A stretch of 64,000 nucleotides of DNA from positions 1-64,000 of the forward strand of contig CAJUSD010000005.1 in the NCBI GenBank assembly GCA_910589145.1, written 5' to 3'. Source of the stretch: an uncultured Oscillospiraceae bacterium (GTDB lineage Bacteria; Bacillota; Clostridia; Oscillospirales; Ruminococcaceae). This document shows positions 1 to 9,004 of the stretch, piece by piece. Each line of letters starts with the position of its first letter. Position 1 is the stretch's first letter. The position numbers and the translations under genes were made by a program. The notes below the pieces were generated by a model. That model had not been told where the DNA came from and searched no databases. It saw only the letters and a list, made by a program, of their open reading frames with translations.

Positions 1-106
1 CTTTCTAAAAGTTTTTTTCATGGCTTTCCTTCTTTTTGGCTTTGCCATGCCGTCTTTGCCTCACTCGTTTCAGGAGTTTTCCGCCCCGTCTCCCGAGTGC
101 TTGACT
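1..106 (-). other. transcribed leader running off the left edge
   Basis: This stretch lies immediately downstream of a strong minus-strand promoter and has no convincing reading frame. It contains a short inverted repeat (CATGGC about 20-25 with GCCATG about 44-50). Its position would fit the leader of a stable RNA operon or of a gene outside the window; which one cannot be told from here. Confidence 0.35.
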
Positions 107-135
107 ATAATATCATATCATCCCCCTATTGTCAA
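107..135 (-). promoter_or_regulatory. sigma-A type promoter facing left
   Basis: Read on the minus strand, TTGACA (130-135) and TATTAT (107-112) are separated by exactly 17 bp. It fires out of the left edge of the window. The 320 bp to its right (136-455) hold only AT-rich sequence with no supported gene. Confidence 0.7.
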
Positions 136-455
136 CTACTTTTTTCGAATTTTTTCTTTTTTTCGTTATTTTTTGTTCCTTTATCGCGAGTTCTATGCTA
201 TTTCACTCCATTTTCCTTCCTTTTTTCGTTTTTTGATCGTATATTCGTCCTTTTTGTTAGTTCCAGGCGGGACATCAGTCCAGCGGAGATAAACTAATGA
301 TCGGGAAACTTTTTAGGGAAGCCCTCTGTTCCTTCAATTCTTCTTAATCTGCCTTTGGTGATACTTATCCTAGGTTAATGCTTGTAGATCAGCTTTACTA
401 TTACTCAAGCGCTAACTTTTTCTATATTTCACAATAAAACCTCTTAAAAATACTA

Positions 456-484
456 TTGTATCTGTCGAACATTAAAGATATAAT
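456..484 (+). promoter_or_regulatory. promoter of the HAD phosphatase gene
   Basis: TTGTAT (456-461), a 17-bp spacer, and TATAAT (479-484), about 45 bp upstream of the start codon. Confidence 0.65.
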
Positions 485-531
485 AAAACCATACACATAA
501 AAAATGAAACCCAACAAGTGAAGAAAGAGGA

Positions 532-1371
532 ATGAATTTGGATATTAAACTGATAGGTATCGATATGGACGGAACCCTGCTCAATACTGAAAAGAAGATT
601 TCCCCACGAACCATTAAGGCGTTAGAAATCGCGTCGCAAAAGGGAGCAAAAATTGTAATCTGCACAGGGCGGGTATTGCAAGGAATACGGGAATACATTC
701 CAGATCTGTCTTTTGTACGATATTACATCACTTCCAACGGAGCATCTATATATGATATAAAAGAAGATAAAGTAATTTATCAAAATCTAATCCCTACGGA
801 TAAGGCAGATAAAGTCCTTCAAATTTACCGAACATCTGGCGGATTAGCAGAAGTATACAGCCGAAATATGTCTTACATGAGTATGGATGATTACAGTGAT
901 CTATCCGGGCGGTACGGGGTTAATCAGACAGCCCGTGCATATCTTTGTAAAAAGAACGAGCCAGTAGAATCATTATTCCAGCTTATTGCTTCCAGACCAG
1001 AGGGGGTTGAAAAATTCAACCTGTCATATTTCCCAGCAGTGACTTATTCACAAATTTGGAACCGGTTAAATGTAATTGGGGGATTGAGCCTGACCTTTTC
1101 AGACATCCGCAATATAGAGGTAAACATTCATGGCTGCAATAAGGGAACTGGATTGGCTGCATTAGCGGAGCAGCTTGAAATCCCAGCAGCACAGATTATG
1201 GCAATAGGCGACAGTTTAAACGACCGGGAAATGTTGTTATACTCTGGAAACCCGGTAGCAATGGGCAACGCATCCGACGACATTAAAGCTTTAAGTTCTA
1301 CGGTAATTCATTCTAATGATGAAGATGGAATTGCACACTTTTTAGAAATTCTTTTCCAGCAGTATTCCTAA
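532..1371 (+). CDS. Cof-type HAD-IIB family phosphatase
   Basis: This 279-residue cytosolic protein is a haloacid dehalogenase-superfamily hydrolase of the Cof/IIB type, which typically dephosphorylates sugar phosphates or similar metabolites. Motif I is DMDGTLL at residues 11-17 (nucleophile Asp11, acid/base Asp13), motif II is CTGR at 44-47, the conserved Lys lies in NKGTGL near residue 201, and motif IV is GDSLND at 226-231 (Mg ligands). The length is normal. The ATG follows a GAAAGAGG Shine-Dalgarno and its own promoter. It is monocistronic, ended by a hairpin. The substrate cannot be inferred from the neighbours. Confidence 0.92.
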   Translation: MNLDIKLIGIDMDGTLLNTEKKISPRTIKALEIASQKGAKIVICTGRVLQGIREYIPDLSFVRYYITSNGASIYDIKEDKVIYQNLIPTDKADKVLQIYRTSGGLAEVYSRNMSYMSMDDYSDLSGRYGVNQTARAYLCKKNEPVESLFQLIASRPEGVEKFNLSYFPAVTYSQIWNRLNVIGGLSLTFSDIRNIEVNIHGCNKGTGLAALAEQLEIPAAQIMAIGDSLNDREMLLYSGNPVAMGNASDDIKALSSTVIHSNDEDGIAHFLEILFQQYS

Positions 1372-1381
1372 TGTAAGTTAC

Positions 1382-1430
1382 AGAAAAATGGCTGTACCGG
1401 AAAAATCTTTTCGGTACAGCCATTTTTAAA
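1382..1430. terminator. bidirectional terminator between convergent genes
   Basis: A long inverted repeat, AAAATGGCTGTACCG paired with CGGTACAGCCATTTT, separates the converging HAD and DUF378 genes. A and T runs on both sides allow it to work in both directions. Confidence 0.8.
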
Positions 1431-1452
1431 AGAATCGAAGGTTACTGCTATT

Positions 1453-1662
1453 CTACCTTGTGCCGGGAGCATGTTCTCTTTCACGGAAAAGCAGCGAAAT
1501 ACTCCAAACACCAGCCAATGCAACCAAAGTATAAATAACCCGGCTGATAGCAGCGCCTTGTCCGCCGAACATCCAGGCAACTACATCGAACTGAAATAAT
1601 CCAATGGAGCCCCAGTTAAGCGCTCCAACAATCATTAATATGAGCGCAATGCGATCCAACAT
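1453..1662 (-). CDS. DUF378 small membrane protein
   Basis: A 69-residue protein with two predicted membrane helices (about residues 5-28 and 40-60) and the characteristic GALNWGSIGLF motif at residues 13-23 of the DUF378/YuzA family. The function of the family is not known. The ATG at 1660-1662 is preceded by a strong GGAAAGGAGTGG ribosome binding site. The last residues are charged and probably cytoplasmic. Confidence 0.8.
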   Translation of the reverse strand: MLDRIALILMIVGALNWGSIGLFQFDVVAWMFGGQGAAISRVIYTLVALAGVWSISLLFREREHAPGTR

Positions 1663-1838
1663 GATTTACCACTCCTTTCCTGTCAGAATGGAGTTTTTTA
1701 CAATCAAGGACGTTCATTAAAAGCGTCCTGGTATCAGTATGTTCATGTTGGAACGGTTTTATACATTTCCTGAAATTTGGAAATCTGAAATAAAATAAAA
1801 TATAAAACCCGGCCCATGGCGCAGCCCGCAAATTATTC

Positions 1839-3014
1839 TTATTCTAAATCTTCTCTAGCGCGGATCATCATGGCAGGGATATCAAGATGGTATTCGCACC
1901 ATTCGACGCATCCGCCGCAGCCAACACAGCTATCTGCCTTAAGGCCCTGCATCTCTCTGTAGTTTTTAATATAAGGGGCAGAATCCTTTCCCAAGGTTTC
2001 CGCAATTTTAAATCTGGAATGGTTTCCAAGAATAGAGGGAAAATCAATTCCCTGGGGGCATTCAAATTTTTCCAGGCAGTGCATACACTCCCGGCAAATA
2101 TTTTGAAATAGACCAGAAATTTTATCTGCCTCTTTTTTAAGGGTGATTCGTTCCTCGTCGGTCATAGCAGGAAGGAGTGCGGCTTGAATATCTGCCTGGA
2201 ACTCCTCAGCAAACCTTGCTCCAGCGTCAACAGTTGAGATGTTCGGGTTTGACAGACAAAACCGCAGCATATCGCTGTAACGAATAGAACAAAGGTCAGA
2301 AATAAGTTTAGCTGTAGCAACCATAGAATTCCCGTTAAAAGCCTTCATATTGACAATTGCAACACCTTTATCATGGGCATATTTCAAAAGGTCAATCTTG
2401 CCATCCTCTCCAATGGAACGGTTATAAACATTATAAGGCAGTTCCATTACCTGGAAAGCATTTGTATCAAGTGCGGCCTTAATTTCCTTAACATCTCCAT
2501 AATGGCTGGAAAAGCCCAAATAGGTAAATAGCCCTTCTGCCTGGCGTTTCTTGGCGTGTTCAATTACTCCCGATTTGGTCATGGTTTCCCATCTGTCTTC
2601 TTTGATACCATGAAAGAAGTTGACCAGTTTAACCTCTGTCTGACCAATAAAAAGCCCCTTGTCAGTCTTTTTAATTTTTAAAGTTTTAAGGCTTTCCTGT
2701 AAATCCTCATCAAAAGTTTCTGGTGTATAGCCATGGCCTTTTGTAACAATTACAATAGGTTCGTCAATATCAGCGCGGCCTTCAATAGCTGTACCTACCA
2801 TATCTTCACTTTGAACTTCTTCGCCGGAGCCATTAACGCCCTTGTATCCGCGGGCAGTGTCAATCAGGTTGACTCCCTGATCTAAAACATAGTTTACTAA
2901 GGCAATCCCTTCCTCACGGGTATTAAGCATACGCAGGTTCATTGCTCCAAAGCCTACCTCAGATACCAAAAGTCCTGTATTTCCAAAAGGACGGCGTTTC
3001 ACTTGTATTTTCAT
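1839..3014 (-). CDS. aldo/keto reductase with C-terminal 4Fe-4S ferredoxin domain
   Basis: This 391-residue protein has an N-terminal TIM-barrel aldo/keto reductase domain (FGNTGLLVSEVGFG near the start, catalytic-type NLIDTARGY and KGHGY segments) and a C-terminal iron-sulfur tail with CRECMHCLEKFECPQG and CVGCGGCVEWC. Such fusions are common in anaerobes and probably move electrons between NAD(P)H or ferredoxin and a carbonyl substrate. I place the start at the ATG at 3012-3014 because GAAAGGAG lies 9-10 bp upstream; an in-frame TTG at 3032 overlaps that ribosome binding site and is unlikely. A second paralogue of this architecture lies at 22201-23352. The substrate is unknown. Confidence 0.88.
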   Translation of the reverse strand: MKIQVKRRPFGNTGLLVSEVGFGAMNLRMLNTREEGIALVNYVLDQGVNLIDTARGYKGVNGSGEEVQSEDMVGTAIEGRADIDEPIVIVTKGHGYTPETFDEDLQESLKTLKIKKTDKGLFIGQTEVKLVNFFHGIKEDRWETMTKSGVIEHAKKRQAEGLFTYLGFSSHYGDVKEIKAALDTNAFQVMELPYNVYNRSIGEDGKIDLLKYAHDKGVAIVNMKAFNGNSMVATAKLISDLCSIRYSDMLRFCLSNPNISTVDAGARFAEEFQADIQAALLPAMTDEERITLKKEADKISGLFQNICRECMHCLEKFECPQGIDFPSILGNHSRFKIAETLGKDSAPYIKNYREMQGLKADSCVGCGGCVEWCEYHLDIPAMMIRAREDLE

Positions 3015-3180
3015 TGTACATACTCCTTTCAAGTGCGATAAAAATCACTGTCTGTTTTATTATTTTAACACACTTTCTTTGGTCTGTCCCTTTAAAATGG
3101 AAATATATTTGTATGTTTTCTTTTGGAATTGCCTCCAATACAGCGAAAAAGGACAAAGATTTTTATATTTTTCCTCCCGC

Positions 3181-3209
3181 TTGACAAGATAACCAAAGAA
3201 TAATATGAT
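3181..3209 (+). promoter_or_regulatory. promoter of the DUF2461 gene
   Basis: TTGACA (3181-3186), 17-bp spacer, TATGAT (3204-3209), about 90 bp before the start codon. Confidence 0.7.
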
Positions 3210-3299
3210 TTGACTATAAAAGCAGAATATTTCTGCGGCTGAAAACTTTTATACGAATTTATTGCAGTTTACGGGAAAAATATATGAAAGGAAGTTTGT

Positions 3300-3989
3300 A
3301 TGTCATTTTCGCCTAAAACATTAGATTTTCTTTTTGAAAATCATTTGCAGGACAGCAAGTCCTGGTTTGATGATCATAAGCAGCAATATAATGATTATGT
3401 CCTTCATCCTCTGGAAGAAATGGCAGTCCAACTTACAGATGCTGTTTTAGAGCTTGACCCACAGGCGGTTACTGTTCCAAAAGTCGGGAAAACGATTTCA
3501 CGTATTCGAAGGGACACGCGTTATTCCAAAGATAAACATTTATACCGGGAAAATATGTGGCTTGTCTTTAAGCGAGGTCCCAAAATGTATGGTACAGATT
3601 ATCCTGGCATTTATTTTGATATTTCACCAGACGCTTTCAGCTATGGATGCGGATTTTACAATGCCTCCACCGAATTTATGGCCAATATGCGCAAAGCTAT
3701 TCTGGCTGGGAATTTAGATGCAATGGCTGCTATTGAGGCATATGAAAAGCAATCGGTTTTCACTTTACATGGGGAGCAGTATAAGAAGCCTCATTTTCCA
3801 GATAAACCGCTGGAGCAGCAAAAATGGCTGGAACTCAGGGGAATATCGCTGGATGCAGAAAGCTCTGATACAAACTTGTTTTTTTCAGAAAATCTTGGAA
3901 AAGCAGTTTCAAAAGATTTGCTATTGTTAAAACCCATGTATCAGTTTTTGTTGAAAATGGCTATAGTGATTCACGGAAGTACATGTTAA
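3300..3989 (+). CDS. DUF2461 family protein (TIGR02453-like)
   Basis: A 229-residue cytosolic protein with the family's hallmark KTISRIRRDTRYSKDKHLY segment at about residues 62-82 and the YFDISPD region further on. Members are widespread in bacteria and have no established biochemical role. The ATG follows GAAAGGAAG. It is followed after 19 bp by a response regulator gene on the same strand, so read-through is possible, but the family is not known to be linked to two-component signalling. Confidence 0.82.
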   Translation: MSFSPKTLDFLFENHLQDSKSWFDDHKQQYNDYVLHPLEEMAVQLTDAVLELDPQAVTVPKVGKTISRIRRDTRYSKDKHLYRENMWLVFKRGPKMYGTDYPGIYFDISPDAFSYGCGFYNASTEFMANMRKAILAGNLDAMAAIEAYEKQSVFTLHGEQYKKPHFPDKPLEQQKWLELRGISLDAESSDTNLFFSENLGKAVSKDLLLLKPMYQFLLKMAIVIHGSTC

Positions 3990-4008
3990 AACAGGAGAGT
4001 CGATCATA

Positions 4009-4668
4009 TTGTCCCAAATTCTAATTATAGAAGACGATTATTCACTAAACCGCGGGATATCTTTGGCATTAAAGGGGCCAAACAGGGATATTCACAGCGC
4101 ATATAATTTAGGAAGTGCATCATCCCAGATAAAAAACATCCCATTTGATTTAATTATACTTGATATAAACCTTCCAGATGGAAACGGTCTGGATTTTCTG
4201 GCTTCCCTCCGTCAGAAAGGAAGCACTCCTGTAATCCTTTTAACAGCCAATGATTTAGAGACAGATGTTGTTACTGGTTTTGAACTTGGAGCCGACGACT
4301 ATATTACCAAACCCTTTAGTTTAGCCATCTTACGCGCGCGGGCAGAAGCCCAGCTCCGCCGCAGCCGAAATCAAAACCGCTGCGATTTAGGGGAATATAT
4401 CTTTGACTTTGACAATTTCAAATTTGAATATCAGGGTCAACCGGTTGAATTAAGCAAAACAGAACAAAAACTTCTCCGCCTTCTCGTTGAAAACCGAGGA
4501 CGAACTGTACAGCGGGAATTATTAATGGATCGGGTATGGACTGGCGCCGGGGAATTTGTAGATGAAAACGCACTTTCCGTAGCCATAAAACGCCTGCGGG
4601 ACAAATTAAACGCTTCAGAAAAAATAAAAACCATCTATGGGGTAGGATACACGTGGACAGCAGATTAA
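4009..4668 (+). CDS. OmpR/PhoB-family response regulator
   Basis: This 219-residue protein has a receiver domain (acidic pair Asp9/Asp10, phospho-acceptor Asp52 in LDINLPDG, switch Lys101 in YITKPFS) and a C-terminal winged helix. It starts with TTG at 4009, supported by GGAG about 11 bp upstream. It overlaps the kinase gene by 16 bp, so the two are translationally coupled. The receiver resembles regulators partnered with short intramembrane-sensing kinases, but no ABC transporter of the usual detoxification type follows. Confidence 0.9.
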   Translation: MSQILIIEDDYSLNRGISLALKGPNRDIHSAYNLGSASSQIKNIPFDLIILDINLPDGNGLDFLASLRQKGSTPVILLTANDLETDVVTGFELGADDYITKPFSLAILRARAEAQLRRSRNQNRCDLGEYIFDFDNFKFEYQGQPVELSKTEQKLLRLLVENRGRTVQRELLMDRVWTGAGEFVDENALSVAIKRLRDKLNASEKIKTIYGVGYTWTAD

Positions 4669-5570
4669 TCGAATCCCTTCTGCTGGTTGGGATTGGAGCC
4701 GTTATAACGGGATTGGCCTGCACAATAGCCAGCCGGTTTCAGATGAAAAAACTAATGCAAAGGCTCATAGAAATGTTGGATAAGGCAATCAGCGGGGATT
4801 TCCAGGAAAGCAATTTTAATGAAAGTATGGAATCAGCGGTTGAAGAGAAACTATCCCATTTTTTAAAAAGCAGCGTTCTGTCATCCCAACGTCTTTCAAA
4901 AGAACGGGACAAGATTAAAGAGTTAATTGCTGATATCTCCCATCAAACCAAAACCCCCATTTCAAATTTACTGCTGTATTCCCAGCTTTTGGAGGAATCC
5001 AGCCTTTCAAGAGACTGCCGCCAAACTGTGGAGGAAATTCATAAACAGGCAGAAAAGCTGCATTTTCTAATTGTATCGCTCATTAATCTGTCACGCCTGG
5101 AAACTGGAATTATTCAAGTAAATCCCCAGAGAGGATCCCTTGAAAAATTATTAGAGGCCGTAGAACATCAAGCCAAACTCAAAGCTGAAACAAAAGGAAT
5201 CTCTCTATCCTTCCTTCCAACAGAAACCGAAGCACAGTTTGACCCTAAATGGACAGAAGAAGCGCTTTACAATTTGGTAGATAATGCAATTAAATATACC
5301 CCCAAAGGCGGTAATGTAGAAATTTCAGTTATCACTTATGAGATGTTCGTCTGTATTCAGGTTAAGGATAATGGGATCGGGATAAAGGAGGAAGAACAAG
5401 GACGAATTTTTGGAAGGTTCTATCGTTCGGAACTGTCAAGAGATAAGGAAGGTGTGGGAATCGGGCTGTTTTTAGCAAGAGAGATTGCTGCTGCACAGAA
5501 CGGCTATATTAAAGTGAAATCTCTTATAGGCAAAGGTTCCTGCTTTTCCCTTTTTTTGCCAAGGGGATAA
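4653..5570 (+). CDS. sensor histidine kinase with minimal sensor region
   Basis: A 305-residue kinase starting with GTG at 4653 inside the 3' end of the regulator gene. One hydrophobic helix at residues 5-28 is followed directly by a linker and the dimerisation domain with phospho-acceptor His97 in ADISHQTKTP. The ATPase domain shows LYNLVDNAIKYTP, DNGIGI and GVGIGLFLA. There is no extracellular sensing domain. The nearby genes do not name a stimulus. Confidence 0.9.
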   Translation: MDSRLIESLLLVGIGAVITGLACTIASRFQMKKLMQRLIEMLDKAISGDFQESNFNESMESAVEEKLSHFLKSSVLSSQRLSKERDKIKELIADISHQTKTPISNLLLYSQLLEESSLSRDCRQTVEEIHKQAEKLHFLIVSLINLSRLETGIIQVNPQRGSLEKLLEAVEHQAKLKAETKGISLSFLPTETEAQFDPKWTEEALYNLVDNAIKYTPKGGNVEISVITYEMFVCIQVKDNGIGIKEEEQGRIFGRFYRSELSRDKEGVGIGLFLAREIAAAQNGYIKVKSLIGKGSCFSLFLPRG

Positions 5571-5702
5571 AACAATCATATAGATGGAATTTTAAGAAAA
5601 AAGCAGAAAATGATTTTCCTGTAAAAGCACAAATAGCCCTTTTCAAAAACGGCAAAACAGGTTACAATAAGACAAGACAAATCAAAAAAGTGGAACAAAG
5701 CC

Positions 5703-5793
5703 TATAATATCTTTTTGTTCAACAATAAAAGGCAATTCACCCTCTGTTTAGAGGGTGAATTGCCGGAAAGCCGAAAACAAACTATGTAGTCGG
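5703..5793 (+). promoter_or_regulatory. leader with two hairpins ahead of the Nudix gene
   Basis: A TATAAT box at 5703-5708 (no good -35) is followed by a perfect 14-bp inverted repeat (GGCAATTCACCCTC at 5731-5744 with its complement at 5751-5764) and a smaller hairpin (GCCGA/TCGGC, about 5770-5793). No T-run follows the first hairpin on the plus strand; on the minus strand it is followed by TTTTATT and would look like a terminator. It may instead end the two-component operon or fold in the Nudix leader. Confidence 0.4.
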
Positions 5794-5842
5794 CCTTATT
5801 ACCGCAGAAAGATTAAAACAATATTGAGAGGATGAAATAAAT

Positions 5843-6340
5843 ATGCCAGAACTATGGGATTTATATGATGCAAGACGAAATTTAACAGGAAAAACCGTCC
5901 GGGCAGGAGAAGAGCTGCCACAGGGCAGTTATCATTTAATGGTCAGCGGATGGGTCATGAATTCCAAGGGAGAATTTTTAATGGTGCAGCATCATCCTGA
6001 TACAAATGCGCCTATGTTGTGGGACTGTATAGGGGGATGGGCATTATCTGGAGAGGATAGTGCTAAGGCAATATTAAGAGAACTAAGAGAACAAATCGGA
6101 GCATCCTTTGCGGCATATCATGGCAGAAGGCTGCAAAGTATCCGAAGCGGAGACCATTTTATTGATGTATGGGTATTCCGGTCAGATCTTGAAATAAAGG
6201 ATTTAAAATTAAGAGAAAATGACCTTGTAGGGATTAAGTGGGTTACGCCGGAAATATTTGCAGATATGTTTACACAGAAAAGGGTAGTTCCGGCCGTCCA
6301 TTATTTTACAACCCTGTATGACAGAGCGTTAAGCTTATAA
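5843..6340 (+). CDS. Nudix hydrolase with altered Nudix box
   Basis: A 165-residue protein of the isopentenyl-diphosphate isomerase-like Nudix group: an N-terminal DLYDARRNLTGK segment and a Nudix box beginning GGWALSGED at about residue 67. The box reads RELREQIGA, so the second glutamate of the usual REUxEE metal-binding core is Gln. That may alter metal use or activity. It abuts the convergent methyltransferase gene with only 2 bp between stop codons. The substrate is not predictable. Confidence 0.85.
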   Translation: MPELWDLYDARRNLTGKTVRAGEELPQGSYHLMVSGWVMNSKGEFLMVQHHPDTNAPMLWDCIGGWALSGEDSAKAILRELREQIGASFAAYHGRRLQSIRSGDHFIDVWVFRSDLEIKDLKLRENDLVGIKWVTPEIFADMFTQKRVVPAVHYFTTLYDRALSL

Positions 6341-6342
6341 AT

Positions 6343-7278
6343 TTACCGGATAATGCCTTTCGCAAAAAGGTTGTCCTTCCCCATACCGCATACATAGGGA
6401 TTTGAGTCAAAGCGGTAGCAAAAATCCAGAAAGTCCTTGCGTTGTTCAGGATCATTCATCATTTTTACCAGAATTTCGTTGGGAATTGTTCTGGCGTATG
6501 CCCCTGGGCCAGCTAATTGAACTTCTTGTACCCCAAATTTCTCTAGAATTCTTTTTAATTCATCTGGCAGGAAGGTATAGGTAATGCACCAAGGGGTTCC
6601 GCCCCGCTCATATTCCTCTATTTCGGCTTCTCCTCCCATAAGGCCGCTTGCCCAAATCTTTTCCACGTTTTCCTTATTAAAATGAAACCTTTCTATCATA
6701 TTAGATTTGTTTTTGATGCACCATTTAACCCAGGGATCGCTGCAATTTTCGTCTAAAATAAACTGGTTTTTATTAAAAGGGTTCGCCAAATAGGGCAGCG
6801 AACCTAGGCGGCTTGACACACTGATCATGATTTTCTTTTTGGCAATGCGTACCAGATTGCCGATAACGGTCTCCTGGTTGGGATGTGTGTAAGAAACAGG
6901 CGCGTCAAAGGACATAACCAGATCAAAAGACCTGTCCGAATACTCCGTCAAATCTTCCAGGGCTCCTTTTACAAAGGTAATCCGGTCTAAAACCCCTTCT
7001 TTTTCGGCAAGCTCTTTGGCTTTGTCTATCATGGGCTGGGAGATGTCAAAATGTGTCACCTTGCAGCCCTGTTTTGCAAGAAGAATGGAAAATCTGCCGC
7101 TGCCCGCCCCTCCGTCAAATACGGTTTCCACTCCATCCAAATTGGAAAGCAGTTCCCTTTCGATATGGTTTTTTTGAACGATATCATCAATAAATGTTTC
7201 TTCACGGCGGCTTTCACGCTCGCCCTTATCCGGCAGATTCCACAAGCGTTCTGAAATCTTCTGACTGTAATCCATCAT
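6343..7278 (-). CDS. SAM-dependent methyltransferase
   Basis: A 311-residue class I methyltransferase. The SAM-binding motif I is VFDGGAGSGRFSILLA at about residues 52-67, followed by an acidic loop THFDIS and motif IV-like FDLVMSFDAP. The C-terminal half has no landmark I recognise. It is the last gene of a tight minus-strand cluster (GNAT, DUF1961, methyltransferase, gaps of 17 and 10 bp). The ATG at 7278 follows TAGGAGG with 7-bp spacing; an in-frame ATG 3 bp later is an alternative. The methyl acceptor is unknown. Confidence 0.85.
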   Translation of the reverse strand: MMDYSQKISERLWNLPDKGERESRREETFIDDIVQKNHIERELLSNLDGVETVFDGGAGSGRFSILLAKQGCKVTHFDISQPMIDKAKELAEKEGVLDRITFVKGALEDLTEYSDRSFDLVMSFDAPVSYTHPNQETVIGNLVRIAKKKIMISVSSRLGSLPYLANPFNKNQFILDENCSDPWVKWCIKNKSNMIERFHFNKENVEKIWASGLMGGEAEIEEYERGGTPWCITYTFLPDELKRILEKFGVQEVQLAGPGAYARTIPNEILVKMMNDPEQRKDFLDFCYRFDSNPYVCGMGKDNLFAKGIIR

Positions 7279-7288
7279 TAAAAACCTC

Positions 7289-7966
7289 CTATTTATTGCA
7301 GATACGATATACTTTCAAATTTGCATATTCTCCAATCATTGGCGCAAGCTGGCGAAATCCTATTTTCCCGCCACCCAGCAGAGGCCCGAAAGTTTCGCCA
7401 TCGTCATGGTAGTGCAGGACTTCCAACCCATTTACAGAAAAGCCTACTTCTGACCCCTGTTTTATTACTTCTAAATGGTATGGACCTGCCGCATCTCCAA
7501 CATCAGGGATAGGGTCTCCACCCTGGGCGGCCATGTAAAAGCCATAGCTTTTCCTCAAATTGCAGGTATGGAACGCCCGTTCATCTGGTTCCTTCCGCCG
7601 AAAATAGGAGATATGGAAGGCATTGATATCCCCATGATGGTACAGAGAATATTCTCCTGTACGGGTCTGTAAGGCGGGGTCAAAAAGTTCCTCTCCATTC
7701 CGTCCCTTTGCAGCAAAAAATAAGATTGCCAACCCTGGCTGTTTTACCGGCCAAAAATCCCATTCAATTGTTATATTGGAGGGGAAATCCTGGGGACACC
7801 ACAGAACATAATTTGCTTTTTGTTTTAAAGATGGATCTAAACGGTTTTCCAACCGCAAACGCCCCTGGGGAAAGGTCATAACCGCTGAACCCTCCAAAAC
7901 AAAACCAGCAAGAGAACCTTCGCAGTCAAGGGAATTTTCATAAATTAACTCTTTTTCAGTTGCCAT
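7289..7966 (-). CDS. DUF1961 family protein
   Basis: A 225-residue protein with segments typical of DUF1961, such as ITIEWDFWPVKQPGLAILFF and the YHLEVIKQGSEVGFSVNG end of a concanavalin-like beta sandwich. Members are often found in polysaccharide degradation loci and are presumed to bind or act on glycans, but the activity is not established. There is no signal peptide. It is the middle gene of a three-gene operon. A GH28 enzyme 3 kb away acts on pectin-type substrates, which may be a weak functional link. Confidence 0.75.
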   Translation of the reverse strand: MATEKELIYENSLDCEGSLAGFVLEGSAVMTFPQGRLRLENRLDPSLKQKANYVLWCPQDFPSNITIEWDFWPVKQPGLAILFFAAKGRNGEELFDPALQTRTGEYSLYHHGDINAFHISYFRRKEPDERAFHTCNLRKSYGFYMAAQGGDPIPDVGDAAGPYHLEVIKQGSEVGFSVNGLEVLHYHDDGETFGPLLGGGKIGFRQLAPMIGEYANLKVYRICNK

Positions 7967-7983
7967 ATTCTAAACCTTCTTTC

Positions 7984-8511
7984 TTAAAAATTCAATTCAT
8001 ATAAGGCAAATAAGGGAATTTCCGGGATATCTCTGCCAAGGTCTTTTTCCCCGGCAAAGGTAAAACCTATTTTTTCATACAGCCTCCGGGCAGGAAAATT
8101 GTCTGGCACCACATCCAAACGGATAGCTTTGTATCCTCTGGCTTTTGCTTGTTTCAAAGCATACTCAAGCATAGCCTGTCCGATTCCCTGCCGGGCGCAG
8201 CTCGGCGAAACCGCTAATGTATGAACTACCATGTATTCCCCATCTTGAAGATTTTGTTTCCAATCCCCGGCAGTATAGTCGCCTTGAGGGTCCTGGTTGA
8301 GTATAAAGGCCCCTATTGTTTTTCCATCCGAGGTGCAAATATATTGAACACCATTTTCAATAGCCCTCCGGATACTTTCCCTGCCAGGATAAATTCCCCT
8401 CGACCACTTAGGATAATTGACAGTTGCCTCCAGATTGGCTGTTACTTTGTCGTAAAATTCCGTCAGCATTTCTAAATGGGACAGGCCGCATTTTATGATA
8501 GACTTTGGCAT
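7984..8511 (-). CDS. GNAT family N-acetyltransferase
   Basis: A 175-residue acetyltransferase. The acetyl-CoA binding motif A is VHTLAVSPSCARQGIGQAML (Q/RxxGxG/A type), followed by LDVVPDNFPARRLYEKIGF, the usual motif B ending. It is first in a three-gene minus-strand operon and divergent from the Nudix gene at 8588. The substrate is unknown. Confidence 0.88.
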   Translation of the reverse strand: MPKSIIKCGLSHLEMLTEFYDKVTANLEATVNYPKWSRGIYPGRESIRRAIENGVQYICTSDGKTIGAFILNQDPQGDYTAGDWKQNLQDGEYMVVHTLAVSPSCARQGIGQAMLEYALKQAKARGYKAIRLDVVPDNFPARRLYEKIGFTFAGEKDLGRDIPEIPLFALYELNF

Positions 8512-8587
8512 ATAGACGCACCTCTTTCTCTTTGATTCAATCCACTTATAGCAACAGTGAATTTTTATATAGGGGGGAATTGTAATA

Positions 8588-9004
8588 ATGGAATGTAAAA
8601 TCTACCCGCTAGGCAGCTGCAAAAATCAAAAGTACGTAGTTGTTTTATCCCGATATCAGGGGAAAGTCCTTCTTAGCCGCCATCGGAAACGGGATACTTG
8701 GGAAACCCAGGGCGGACATATTGAAGCTGGAGAAACGCCCCTCCAGGCTGCCCGCCGGGAGCTTTTTGAAGAATCCGGAGCAATACAATATAAAATCCGG
8801 CCTTTGTTTGATTATTCCTTTGGAGATGGAACCGGGGCGGTTTTTGAAGCGGATATCTCTGAACTTGGCCCTTTGCCAGAAAGCGAAATGGCTGAAGTAA
8901 AACTTTTTGACTGTCTGCCGCAAAATGTAACTTATCCAGCGATCACCCCGTTCCTTTTCCGCGAACAGGAACGTATTGCCGGGAAAAACGCAAAAGAGGG
9001 TTAA
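8588..9004 (+). CDS. Nudix hydrolase
   Basis: A 138-residue protein with an intact Nudix box: GGHIEAGETPLQAARRELFE followed by ESGA, giving all metal-binding glutamates. It starts at an ATG behind GGGGGGAA. The stop codon overlaps the ATG of the next, decayed DUF3267 gene (TAATG), which suggests the two were once translationally coupled. Confidence 0.88.
   Translation: MECKIYPLGSCKNQKYVVVLSRYQGKVLLSRHRKRDTWETQGGHIEAGETPLQAARRELFEESGAIQYKIRPLFDYSFGDGTGAVFEADISELGPLPESEMAEVKLFDCLPQNVTYPAITPFLFREQERIAGKNAKEG

Noticed and set aside
20..297. Two overlapping Phe/Leu-rich open frames at the left edge
   Set aside because: They come from T-rich non-coding sequence; no ribosome binding site, and a promoter lies inside on the other strand.
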